Assembly: GCF_050436995.1 (NCBI RefSeq)
Contig: NC_134764.1
Coordinates: 2,232,001-2,296,000 of the forward strand
Source: Anticarsia gemmatalis
Lineage: Eukaryota; Arthropoda; Insecta; Lepidoptera; Erebidae
Direction of reading: 5' to 3'
Length of the DNA stretch: 64,000 nucleotides
Shown: positions 13,930 through 23,350 of the stretch, piece after piece
How the letters are laid out: every line of letters starts with the position of its first letter
How positions within the stretch are numbered: position 1 is the stretch's first letter
Position numbers and translations under genes: made by a program
Notes under the pieces: model-generated
Database searches by the model: none
What the model saw: the letters and a program-made list of their open reading frames with translations, nothing else
Told to the model about the DNA's origin: nothing

Positions 13930-14050
13930 ACTCTACCGTTTCTGACTGACTGATGGACGACGCACAGACTACTGAGCGTAGAAAGTTGAAATTTGGTATG
14001 AAGATTCCTCAGGAAGTGTAGGAGAGCACTAAGAGAGGATTTTTGGAAAT
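13930..14050 (+). mobile_element. 5' part of a Helitron-like repeat (family H2)
   Basis: It carries the sequence block CTGACTGACTGATGGACGACG, then GAGCGTAGAAAGTTGAAATTTGG, then AAGATTCCTxAGGAAGTGTAG. The same block appears in the opposite orientation at 48603-48785, and its start recurs at 48211. The 3' terminus is missing here. Confidence 0.5.
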
Positions 14051-15023
14051 TTCAAACCGAAGTAAAAGATTATCAAAATCAAAATTATGAGTATTATTTG
14101 ACAAGTACGGGTGTTAAATATCAGCTAACTGCGCAAAAAGTTTTAGGTTTCTATTAAAGTGTTAGATATCTCCTAAATAAAATGACAGCAAGTGTATGGA
14201 ATCACTGTCAAAATTCCATCTAATATTTAGAAGTGAAGAAAAGTCGGTTTTTATTTTAACGTGGTTTAGAATTTCTTTTGACTGGTATGGTGTTGCCTTT
14301 TTCTTTGTTGGCGTTTAACTGTAGATCGCAAGGGTTGTAAAAATAGGGGTGTAAAAGGTTTATGTTTATGTATGGCGTAAAAACCCATGTAGTGAGTCAG
14401 CTGGTTTAAACATTGTTTTTTAAAACAGAGGGGCGATTTTTTGCTACTATCGTCGCCCTATGTGACCAGAGCCTCTACAAAAAATGATTAAATTAATTTC
14501 AATGCGTAGCACTTGCTACTCAATACTATCGAGTGTAGTAAGCCCTACATACTGAAATAACCGAAAAAAAACTTTAAAATTACACAAAGAATCTGCATTC
14601 GAATTTAAAACCGTACCAAAATATAATGTTTTGTGCTTGATATGTGCCGGGTACTGAATCTTTTTCTATAGTCATACACAAAAACAGCAATTTCTCCGTA
14701 AAATCGTGTACATTTTTATACATATGTGCATGATTTTAACACAATAATTATGGTTGATCTTCATGAATTTCAGGAGCTATGGAATATATTAGATTCAAAA
14801 TCTTCACACACAACGATAAATATTCAATAAAAAACAGCTTTTACTACATCTAATTATCATGGTCTCCCTTACACAAGATCAGTAATGATTGATCAAAGAT
14901 AACTCGTGATAACGACTAGTTATTGAGACATCCATCACGGACTGATCCGTAGCAATCAGTGCGCGCTGATAACTGATTGTTAGCTGATTGGAGTCTTTGT
15001 AACATTGCAGGATATGTATGTAA
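14051..15023. other. AT-rich noncoding DNA
   Basis: Nothing beyond AT-rich sequence and low-complexity runs is recognisable between the Helitron fragment and the Harbinger element. Confidence 0.5.
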
Positions 15024-16213
15024 AGGCCCATTTAGACGGGGAGAGTTTCTCGTCTCGAAGATACGATTGTCGAAAGAATATAAATCATTTTTTTCGTCTA
15101 AACATTCGCTCTCCTCGCTCGTTGCTTTGGGCGAGAATTGCCTTGCAATGGAATATTGTTATGTCTGTGTAAACATAATTTCAAAGCAATAATCGTATTT
15201 CGAGATTTTATGCCAGTTGCTACCATGAGTGCAGTGCGCGAGGGTGTTTTAATTATATCTGCTCTTCTAAGGCAAGAATTAGTTAAACGGAAAAAGAAGA
15301 AAACGTGTTGGGTTAAAAATGGATAGCTAGAAGAAATGATTTGGGAGCATCTAACACGTTGTGCCTTGAATTACAATTGGAAGATGAAGAGACATTCAAA
15401 AATATGTTTCGGCTTACGAAAACTCAACTCATATTTTATTATTTAGTTCAAGAAATTGGACCATCTATACAAAAAAGTAACACAAATATGCGTCAAGCTA
15501 TACCCGCTCGTACAAAATTAGAAATAACTTTAAAATATTTGGCTACAGGAGATTCATTTCAAACATTATCAGAAATATTTAGAGTACAATCAAAAGATCA
15601 TAAATAAAGAAAAAAAAAAGATTACCTTAGTATATATTCAAAATCAGTCTTACTTTAATAAGGTAGATTACAAAACAAATAAATGCCAATTAGCTTATAA
15701 TAAATCAACTTAATATAGAGATATTTGGAAAAAAATAATTATTGTGCATTGGTTGAATCATTTGGAAAATCATCTTGCATGCTTGAATTACACCACTGTG
15801 TGTCGCTATCAGTTCTCGAAAATGGAGAATCGGGCATCGGAGTTCACATCGGAGTTCATCGGATCACTAAACTCGAATGACAAATCTCGCACTAAAAACG
15901 ATTCAAACTGATTTGTACGATACTCGTATCAACTTGAAAATATGTCACACGAGATCGTGTTAATACAAGTTAAGATTCTCGTAAGCAACAATCTGCTTAC
16001 TATACCTTCGTTGTGTAAACAGACATAGGCAATTATCGCCTAGCGATAAGTCATAAGCGAATCTCGTATGACATAATCGTATGCGAGATTTTAATTCTTG
16101 CCTGTATGTAAACATTTTGATACGATTGTGTTATGGCGATTATTGCTTGTGATAGTAGCGCATAGTTTCTCGCTCGGAACCGTACGAGAAACTCTCCCCG
16201 TCTAAATGGGCCT
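15024..16213 (+). mobile_element. PIF/Harbinger DNA transposon, internally deleted
   Basis: The element is bounded by perfect terminal inverted repeats of about 30 bp. The left end is AGGCCCATTTAGACGGGGAG and onward; the right end at 16184-16213 is its reverse complement. A 3-bp TAA occurs at both flanks (15021-15023 and 16214-16216), the target duplication expected for PIF/Harbinger. Inside is the N-terminal part of a Harbinger transposase. At 1,190 bp it is shorter than autonomous Harbingers, and the catalytic DDE region and second (Myb-like) gene are not visible. Near both ends short motifs such as GATACGATTGT recur, likely transposase-binding sites. Confidence 0.85.
15225..15607 (+). pseudogene. 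PIF/Harbinger transposase, N-terminal fragment with frameshift
   Basis: The first frame begins at ATG 15225 (MSAVREGVL) and reads to KKKKTCWVKNG. A one-base shift in the AAAAAT run near 15316-15320 moves the reading to WIARRNDLGASNTL. The second frame continues through EETFKNMFRLTK, TNMRQAIPARTKLEITLKYL and ATGDSFQTLSEIFRV, then stops at 15605. The W(I/L)ARR...LGASNTL and LATGDS(F/Y)xxLS(E/Y)xFR signatures are typical of HARBI1/Harbinger transposases. The catalytic DDE domain that should follow is absent, so this copy cannot encode a working enzyme. Confidence 0.8.
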
Positions 16214-16216
16214 TAA

Positions 16217-18100
16217 TTGTGTATTGTAAAATGTATTGTAATTGAATAGAGATTTTGTACCATGATCTAAACGATATGGGTTGATAGTTATGCAAAGAAA
16301 TTAGTTAAAGTTTCTATCGATAGATCGTGATCTAACTTGGTTTAAAAAGAAATGTATTTTTTTTAGTTTTCTTGATGCATGAAAATTTATACCGGTTTAA
16401 GGACTCGCGAACCATTTAATAAGAAAAACATTCCGTTAAAGGCTTCTGTAAAAATAAGTACTTATTTTTTTTCAAAATTGTTCTAATTATACAATGTAAC
16501 GTTTACAGCGGTCCCTGCACTAAGCTCGCGGCTTGTGTCGCAGGGGCCAGATAAGACATTCATACATAGTAAACTATTAACAATATGCGCAATCCGGTTC
16601 AAAAAGATTACTAGATACATTTCCATAATTTATATCACCTTAAGCAATTTTATTCAAATCTGTTCAGTTCTACAGTCCTCTGTTCACAACAGACTTTCAC
16701 TAGTGAAAAATACTATCATATCATATCATAGACGTTTTCATAAAACATTTATTCGTTGTTCTTGAACCCAGAAATGTATAAAGAATAACTTGCACTTGTG
16801 TCAGGCTTTTATGAAACCGCATATTCGTTGCATGCACTTTCTGTTAAGGACAGTTATAACCACGTGTCGCCAGACTGTTATGAATATTGCCAGAAAAGAG
16901 CGAGACAAAGCATGATGAATGTCATTTGACGGGAGAGGGTGGGAGAGAGACGGAATAGGTGTGAGACAGATAGCGGAACTCCTGAAAATGTACACGGTTT
17001 TACGGGGAAATGGCTGTTTTTGTTTGATACTATAGCAAAGTGAAAGCCAGAAGTGAACAGAACCTCTGTTCACTTCAGGCTTCAAAATTAATCGAACTCT
17101 ATCTGTAGCTAAACGTTTTATTATAGTAAATAACCAAAAATATCTTTAGGTTCTATAAAATTCAATACCTAGAAAAAAGGTTTTTGTAACAAGAAACCAA
17201 TCATTCAACCTTTCGATTGAGCACAGCTGCGAAATAATCAGACCTTTTTCTAAATATTTACTCATGAAAAGTAATAAAAAGATCCGCTCTTGAAAAACAT
17301 CTTCAACAATTCACCCGAACCGTTTCACCATGACCGATTATGAAGAATTCGTTGGCAGATCAATCACTGTCTTTTGACAAATAAGACCGATATTAAAAAA
17401 AAATATAAGCTCTATTGTCGTTGGCCGTTCGATATTCGAAAATTGCTGAATTGGCGCGTATTCTGTAGCTGTTTATGACGCCATCTTGTTATTTTCGAAG
17501 ACATTTACGAAATAATGGTGAAAACATTTTGTAGGTAATTGCGGTAGATGTTGTGGGTTGTTATATTTGATAAATGCAACTCCTTCTTTTTTTCATAAAA
17601 TGAGACTAAAAATGTTGATCTTATGTCGCGAGGGACTCATGATTTCATTTTGCATTCATGACTCATGTAGTCAGGCACCTAATAACATAAATGCCATAAC
17701 CTGTCGTTTTTAGGCTTAAATTGCTAATCCAACATTGATGAAATTATACACGAATTTGTTGAAGATCGAACATAATATGCTACTAGTTTATATTCAAAAA
17801 TCGCCTCTAGGGCCGAACCGAGGAGTGATAATTTTACATAGAGCCAGTATTATATGTATTTAAAGGCCTATATAATGTCATTACACTAGTTTTCCTTCAG
17901 TACTACATATTTAGTACAGTTAACAAGACAAACACAGTGTTACCTTGGAAGTTGTCGGATTTGATCCAACTTTGAACAAATGCCTATGACTGGGTTATGT
18001 GTTTAGTATTGAAGAACTTACTGGGTACGTTGTGAATTAGGAACGGAGTGTAAATTTATTTGTTTAAAAACTTTATGCTATGTCTTCATTTATATTATAA
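16217..18100. other. Noncoding DNA
   Basis: No gene is called. The 94-codon minus-strand frame at 16801-17085 has no domain. The stretch includes a diverged inverted pair around 16512-16548 (GGTCCCTGC against GCAGGGGCC). A hairpin of 11 paired bases lies at 17050-17076 (GAAGTGAACAG and its complement around AACCT). These may be MITE remnants. Confidence 0.45.
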
Positions 18101-18292
18101 CTAGCTGACCCGGCAAACGTCGTTTTGCCATATAAGTAAAGAAAAAAAATAGTGTGACTTAGGGGTGAAAAATAGATGTTGGCCGATTCTCAGACCTACT
18201 CAATATGCTCACAAAATTTCATGAGAATCGGTCAAGCCGTTTTGGAGGAGTATGGTATCGAAAACTGTGACGCGAGAATTTTATATATTAGA
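18101..18292 (-). mobile_element. Non-autonomous Helitron (family H1)
   Basis: On the minus strand it starts TCTAATATATAAAATTCTCG after an A and ends TTTGCCGGGTCAGCTAG before a T, fitting Helitron termini. At 192 bp it has no coding capacity. The same family is seen, more decayed and in plus orientation, at 25341-25533. The body includes a conserved block around ATTCTCATGAAATTTTGTGA. Confidence 0.75.
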
Positions 18293-18317
18293 TGAAGTAC
18301 CTAAGTAAACTTTGTTT

Positions 18318-18440
18318 GTATGTACATACAATATACATACATAATACATTTTTTCCATAGGGGTAGGCAGAGACCAAAGAACACCACTTGATACGACTCT
18401 TACAAACTTCCTTTGCACTCACTCAATTTTAAAAGGATGA
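18318..18440 (-). mobile_element. RTE-like LINE 3' end fragment
   Basis: Reverse translation of the strand gives a C-terminal LINE peptide with KWCSLVSAYPYGK, followed by ATGT-type repeats. RTE-clade LINEs end shortly after their ORF in such tetranucleotide repeats. The same terminus recurs at 26578, 34705, 36060, 41728, 49678, 54329, 54869 and 59389. Confidence 0.6.
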
Positions 18441-18535
18441 GGCTCTCAAATCGATCGTATTTTTTTAAATTAATGTGTCAAAAGAAGATTGTACAATAAA
18501 ATAAGTAACTATACATTCTATTCAACTACAAAATG

Positions 18536-18656
18536 TCTTCTTCCAACTATGTTAGAGTCTCACCGGATGCAGCTAGATACCAGTATTTTACATGAAACGA
18601 CTGCCTATCGGACTTCTACAACCCAATTACCTAGGTTATAACACGGTATAAGACTA
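18536..18656 (+). repeat. Dispersed lepidopteran repeat B, copy 2
   Basis: It matches the copies at 8703 and 31992: TTCCAACTATGTTAGAGTC, then GGATGCAGCTAGATACCAG, then CGACTGCCTATCGGA, ending CCTAGGTTATAACACGG. It lies directly against the MITE at 18657. Confidence 0.6.
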
Positions 18657-18792
18657 ACCCTCTTATTCATAAACACTCTATAAACCTATTTCAGTTGAAC
18701 AACTACTAAAATATGTTTTCTCTCTTTCATATCGCTAAGGAGTGAAAGAAACAAAACACTTTATAAGCCTTTCTTTCTATGAATAAGAGGGT
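18657..18792. mobile_element. 136-bp MITE with ACCCTCTTATTCATA ends
   Basis: The left end ACCCTCTTATTCATA at 18657 is mirrored by TATGAATAAGAGGGT ending at 18792, a perfect 15-bp terminal inverted repeat. The interior is AT-rich and noncoding. The target duplication is not clear: the flanks read TA and AA. The superfamily is therefore not assigned. Confidence 0.65.
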
Positions 18793-21109
18793 AAGTTGAC
18801 TAGTAAAGAGTAAGACTGGTTATCAGACTTTCAAGCTTCTGACTACTGTTAACGACTGTCAAAGATATAACACTACAACTACAAAATACGTGTTGTATTT
18901 TGAAATACAACATAGTTTATCAAGTTAATTAACAGGTAGAAACAAATATTTGTCGGTGTTAATGTGTAATTCTACGTATTTACGTAATTAATACCTAGTT
19001 AGGGCGGGCCCGTATACGAGCCTCTTGTTAACCTATATCCCGAACAATTAACTTTCACGACTGGGGTTTACTACCTCTGGATAAGTGCTGGTTACGTTAA
19101 TAAGTAGATTTTTTATATTCTACAAACTGAGCCACATGGCTACGTTCGTGTATAAATTTTACCCTGATTTGAGCCCTTTCTGTTTATATAAAAAAGAAGG
19201 AAATCGTAGCTTATATTTGACCCGGGTTAATCTTTATTAATAGTAAATCATCAAAATCGTTTAGTCGCAAAAGCGTAAAAAACAGACTGACGAAAAGACA
19301 AAGAGAGAGTAAGTATAGATAAGTACTATGTAATCAAAAATCAAATGGGCTGCTAAAGTCTGTAGACACGATCAATAGCAAAATACATCAGAAAAGTATA
19401 TAAAACTTAGGTTATATGAAACTCGGCCATAACTTTCAGTTCGTAAGTAACATCGCCACAATTTATTGCAATTCACCTTTAACATGCTAATTTTACATTG
19501 GAGAACGTTCATTTCAAAATATTATTTCGTCAAATAAACATAAGGTTGTTCAAAGTAGATTGTAATAATATTTTCGTAGTCGGTAATGCATGGATAGAAT
19601 TGAATTATTGCTTGCTCTCTCATATTTGAGTAAGGTTTCGCATGATAGTTTATTGAGGAGTAACTTATGCTCGTTTTATTCATGTATACCATTCTGTATG
19701 ATCAAAGTTGTGTTAAAGTATGTGAGGATTTTTAGATAGATAAAATAAATTCTTAGGAAAAGGTACATAATTATCGCGAGATGGTTTTGATACTAGGAGC
19801 ACATGAACACAAAGAGATAAAATTGAAACATTAATAATGAAAAAAAACGCAGAGACATGTGTGTAAAGTATCAATTAACTTTAAAAAATGTAAAAGTTTT
19901 TTTTTTATAATCCAAGGAACGGGCTCTTTACTCTGATTGACTCTACCATCCGAAATGGTTCAGACACATAAAAGTAAGTAGTACCTAATCTAAACATATA
20001 AAATTATAATTTGTGTAAGTTATATATGAATAATTTTGTTTAAAATATACATCTTTTCTTGTTCTTCTATTAAAGTAACAAACTGTGCCTAATTCAAGCG
20101 AATAGGGTCTACGTAAATTTCCCCTAAACAAATCTTCTTCTATTTTTTTCTAGTTCAATCCCATGCATAAAGTCCGCACTATACAAGCAATAGTTGTCAC
20201 TACATACATATTCTTATAAATAGCTAGCAATAAATAAGGTTAAATTATTGACAGTGTATCGGGTGCCAGGCCGTACTTCAACGTACCAGTGCTAGACGAG
20301 GCTAGTGATTTATTCACCAAACACATTCTGTCTAGAAATCTTTGACGTCTACCATGTAGAATATTTGCATGCGATTTTTGTTTGAAAAGTTTAAGTTAGA
20401 AGAAAATGGGACGTAGTTGTTAAGTTTGGTATTCAGTTGTTTGATGATTCGCTGTAAGTCTCAAATGTTGTGAAAAATAAAACGCTTTGATAGTAGTTCA
20501 AAGATTTATTCAATCATTTTATGATAGCTACTAATATTTCGCCGTAAATAGAGGTTTAAGGTAGATTTTTTGGCTTTTTGGTAGATGTTATGACGTAGGC
20601 TTCAGCTAAGAAAGCAATCAATCCATTCTATTACTTACTTAAACAGGGGATAAAATAGGGGATGAAAGTTGTGTTAAAATTTTGTCCTCATAAGACACAA
20701 ACAAAAAGAGCCGGCAAAAACAAGTAATATAATAATATATTATGTTATTAATGTTCTTTATAAAACATACGAGTAGCAGCATAACAGCAATAGACAACAT
20801 TACAATGTAAATATCCACTATACATAATTTAACCTATACCAGCTATCTATATAACCCAATGAACATTACAGCTCAATGGTTAACGCCGATAACGAACCAA
20901 TAACGTTACCAATAACGATAGCAGTTACACAATAACGTTGTAACGTTATAACGTTATTGATTCATTTCAACTAGCGGGTCAAGGTAGCGGCGGTCAAAAA
21001 TATTTGTTACCTATTCGTTATTAATGATCAAGCACTTTATATTTACCGAAATATTGATAGAAAGTACTTTATTACGGGTTTATAGGCAATCATTTTTGTA
21101 TAAAAAGAC
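18793..21109. other. AT-rich noncoding DNA
   Basis: No gene or clear transposon is seen, apart from the ATAACG-rich patch at 20880-20961, which is listed separately. Confidence 0.5.
20880..20961. repeat. Irregular ATAACG array
   Basis: The hexamer ATAACG or the close form GTAACG occurs repeatedly within about 80 bp, with two AACGTT palindromes. Spacing is irregular, so this is a clustered motif rather than a clean tandem repeat. ATAACGxT resembles a Myb-type binding word, but that function is only a guess. Confidence 0.4.
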
Positions 21110-21305
21110 AATTACTAGACTAAAAATTGCTCTTGTACCGTATAGACTTTACAAACATATGAGACTAATTCACAACTAGACCTAAAACTATTATTTATGG
21201 ACGCTAAATTGTTTATTCCGTTTGGGAATCGAACCCACGACCCCCGGTATGGCAGAAGCAGTAGCGTATCGACTACTTAAACTACTTCGTCACCGAGGCC
21301 GTCTG
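21110..21305 (-). mobile_element. tRNA-derived SINE
   Basis: On the minus strand a tRNA-like head (CTCGGTGACGAAGTAGTTTA as A box region) precedes the B box GGGTTCGATTCCC at 21236-21224. An AT-rich body follows. The acceptor stem does not pair, so this is a SINE head and not a functional tRNA. Confidence 0.65.
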
Positions 21306-22118
21306 CAAACCATTTATAAGATGTATCTATTTGTTAAAAAAATATAATTAACCCTCAAAATTCCTTAAAAACTCACTCCATAAATTGATCAACACTCAGC
21401 GAAAGCCCATAATGTGTTCACAAATAATTACATTATGTAACAAGAGCGATAAATTGCTCGTTTAATTTTAATACAAGGGTGTAGGGAACGAAAATCACCG
21501 TGGCCCAGTGAAATATGGCACAGGAAATCGATATTCGATTATGAATCGAGTATAGGCTGAATTTTCGACTCGATTACGAAACGATGTCGACGAGTTAACT
21601 GGCCAGTTATTGACAATTTTGTGACACGTTTGCCTCAAGAAAATGGAAGTCTTTTAACGCAAAATGTAACTTTTATATTCAGGTAAGAAGCTGGGAAGAT
21701 TTTCTAAGAAGTTGTCGTTTAATAAGTAGAAAAAGTTTAAACAAGGATGTTCTTAAAACTGTGTTGTACTTCATTCTTGTTTAATAATTAATAATTAAGC
21801 ATAATTTGAACTTCTGGGAACTGTCCTAGTAGTTAAAATTATGTTTTAATAACTTGACGTTTAGTTCTTTGGGTCTTGTATGTTTTTAATTCAATGACGA
21901 ATTAAGTAAATTAATTATTAGTTCCACTTTTTTTTCATAGGAATGAATTAGTTACACTTTTTTTTACTGGAAAACTTTTCACGTGGGTGTAGAGTTCTCA
22001 TTTGTCAATTAATTAATATTACTTTTATTTCCAGATCATTAGTAACACCACCACCCACGTTAACAATTCATTAACATACGTTTCCGTTTAATCTATTTAC
22101 TAAAGAAAGTAAAGTATT
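21306..22118. other. AT-rich noncoding DNA
   Basis: No gene or repeat boundary is seen. A cluster of TCGA-containing motifs lies at about 21525-21590. Confidence 0.45.
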
Positions 22119-22361
22119 TGTGGAGGAACGAGGTGATCGTGTTCCTCCAACACAAAGGGAGGATCCTTCGACCAGGCGAGGTGATCGTGCCTGGTGGGCC
22201 TAGGCTGCCCGACTGTTCTAGTCGGGAACTTGTATATATAGTCAGTTGCAGTGCAAACTTCGATAGCGCGATCTAGGACTTGTGACGTCAGTCACACTGC
22301 ACGTGGTGGTTGGTTCCGCGCTGGTCCCAGTAGATGTCGCTGTATGTAGCGAGCCGCTACA
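22119..22361 (-). repeat. TRIM 3' LTR
   Basis: This 243-bp LTR carries a TATATATA box at 22233-22240, a TGACGTCA (CRE) octamer at 22283-22290 and four hairpins. The hairpins are 22122-22148, 22171-22195, 22208-22226 and the terminal palindrome TGTAGCG-AGC-CGCTACA at 22345-22361. It is downstream with respect to the minus-strand element. Confidence 0.85.
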
Positions 22362-22373
22362 TCACTCCCCCTC
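22362..22373 (-). promoter_or_regulatory. TRIM polypurine tract
   Basis: On the minus strand this reads GAGGGGGAGTGA and directly abuts the downstream LTR, the expected place for the plus-strand primer of reverse transcription. Confidence 0.7.
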
Positions 22374-22748
22374 AGACCGTAGGTCGATCTTCATGTCAGT
22401 CGGTCTCTCCAGTGCCATGCATTGATGAGTTCCAGTGAGTCGGAACTCGAATTCCGCTAGTCCCAGTGAGTCGGAGCTGTATGCCGCTAGTCCCAGTGAG
22501 TCGGAACTGTATGCCGCAAGTCCCAGTGAGTCGGAACTGTATGCCGCTAACTCCAGTGAGTCGGAGAGGTGCGGTGTGCGGTGTGCGGTGAAGTGTCCCC
22601 AGTGAGTCGGGGCGAGGTGCTTGTTGTCTGCGGTGAGTCGAGACGAAGCGTTGCGGTGCCCTGGGTGCGTCAGAGTAGCGTGACGATGATGCCCAGGTTG
22701 GATGCCGCTGAGGCCGTAGGGTATGCCAGTCATGTGCGTGAGCGACAT
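22362..22748 (-). CDS. Uncharacterised 128-codon frame inside the TRIM
   Basis: An ATG-initiated frame on the element's sense strand runs to a TGA that overlaps the polypurine tract. It contains a repeated decapeptide of the form AAYSSDSLGL, created by the 30-bp tandem repeat below, and ends ALERPTDMKIDLRSEGE. There is no zinc knuckle, protease or other known motif. A second frame stays open across most of the interior because the repeat unit is a multiple of three, so openness alone is weak evidence for coding. It may be a remnant of a longer parental ORF. Confidence 0.2.
   Translation of the reverse strand: MSLTHMTGIPYGLSGIQPGHHRHATLTHPGHRNASSRLTADNKHLAPTHWGHFTAHRTPHLSDSLELAAYSSDSLGLAAYSSDSLGLAAYSSDSLGLAEFEFRLTGTHQCMALERPTDMKIDLRSEGE
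22431..22576. repeat. 30-bp tandem repeat in the TRIM interior
   Basis: Units start at 22431, 22461, 22491 and 22521, with a partial unit at 22551. Each opens (C/T)CCAGTGAGTCGGA and ends TGCCGCTAG or a variant. A further CCAGTGAGTCGG occurs near 22599. Confidence 0.85.
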
Positions 22749-22878
22749 GTTCGTGGAGTGCCCTGGTGTGGCCGAAGATGCTGGCTGGAGTTGTACGACT
22801 GCTGCTGTAGGAGTGAGGAGTGATGAGGGTGCGAAGGTTTGCTGCTGCTGGTCTGCTCTTCGTGAAGGCTGCTTCCAA

Positions 22879-22895
22879 TCACGTCGGGGTCACCA
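22879..22895 (-). promoter_or_regulatory. TRIM primer-binding site (tRNA-Trp)
   Basis: On the minus strand this reads TGGTGACCCCGACGTGA, complementary to the 3' end of tRNA-Trp including CCA. It lies one base inside the 5' LTR and fixes the orientation of the element. Confidence 0.8.
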
Positions 22896-22896
22896 C

Positions 22897-23139
22897 TGTG
22901 GAGGAACGAGGTGATCGTGTTCCTCCAACACAAAGGGAGGATCCTTCGACCAGGCGAGGTGATCGTGCCTGGTGGGCCTAGGCTGCCCGACTGTTCTAGT
23001 CGGGAACTTGTATATATAGTCAGTTGCAGTGCAAACTTCGATAGCGCGATCTAGGACTTGTGACGTCAGTCACACTGCACGTGGTGGTTGGTTCCGCGCT
23101 GGTCCCAGTAGATGTCGCTGTATGTAGCGAGCCGCTACA
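22897..23139 (-). repeat. TRIM 5' LTR
   Basis: Identical, as read, to the copy at 22119-22361. In this copy the predicted transcript starts downstream of TATATATA (23011-23018, minus). It would carry the two same-loop hairpins at 22949-22973 and 22900-22926 just before the primer-binding site. Confidence 0.85.
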
Positions 23140-23199
23140 TATTTCCTACTTTTATCGTTATTTGGTTTTCGATAACCAAGTTATGTATACAGTAGCTCG

Positions 23200-23350
23200 A
23201 TTATCTACTGTGAGTACTATCAAGTAGAGAGAATTTGACATTTAAAATGTACCGCAAAAAGTGTTCTTATTGCGCCCGCTAAAGACGCTGTATAAATTTT
23301 CATACATTTTTTTTATAGCTAACTAGTTGTCGACAGTCGATGGTCGACTT
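23200..23350. mobile_element. MITE family M1, copy 2
   Basis: It shares with 11221 and 61265 the blocks TTTGACATTTAAAATGT, then GCGCCCGCTAAAGACGCTG, then TTTTCATACATTTTTTT, then AGTCGATGGTCGAC. Flanks outside these blocks diverge. Confidence 0.5.

Larger units (their letters stand above)
22119..23139 (-). mobile_element. TRIM: miniature LTR retrotransposon
   Basis: Two 243-bp direct repeats, identical as far as I can read, flank a 535-bp interior. The target duplication is TATT (22115-22118 and 23140-23143). On the minus strand each LTR starts TGTAGCGG and ends CTCCACA (TG...CA). One base after the 5' LTR comes a 17-nt match to the 3' end of tRNA-Trp (TGGTGACCCCGACGTGA, plus positions 22879-22895), the primer type typical of CsRn1-clade Ty3/gypsy elements. 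The other end has a polypurine tract GAGGGGGAGTGA abutting the 3' LTR. No gag or pol domains exist, so it must be mobilised by another element. LTR identity implies a recent insertion. Confidence 0.85.

Noticed and set aside
22396..22878. 160-codon minus-strand frame in the TRIM
   Set aside because: It starts at TTG rather than ATG, and its openness is explained by a repeat unit divisible by three.
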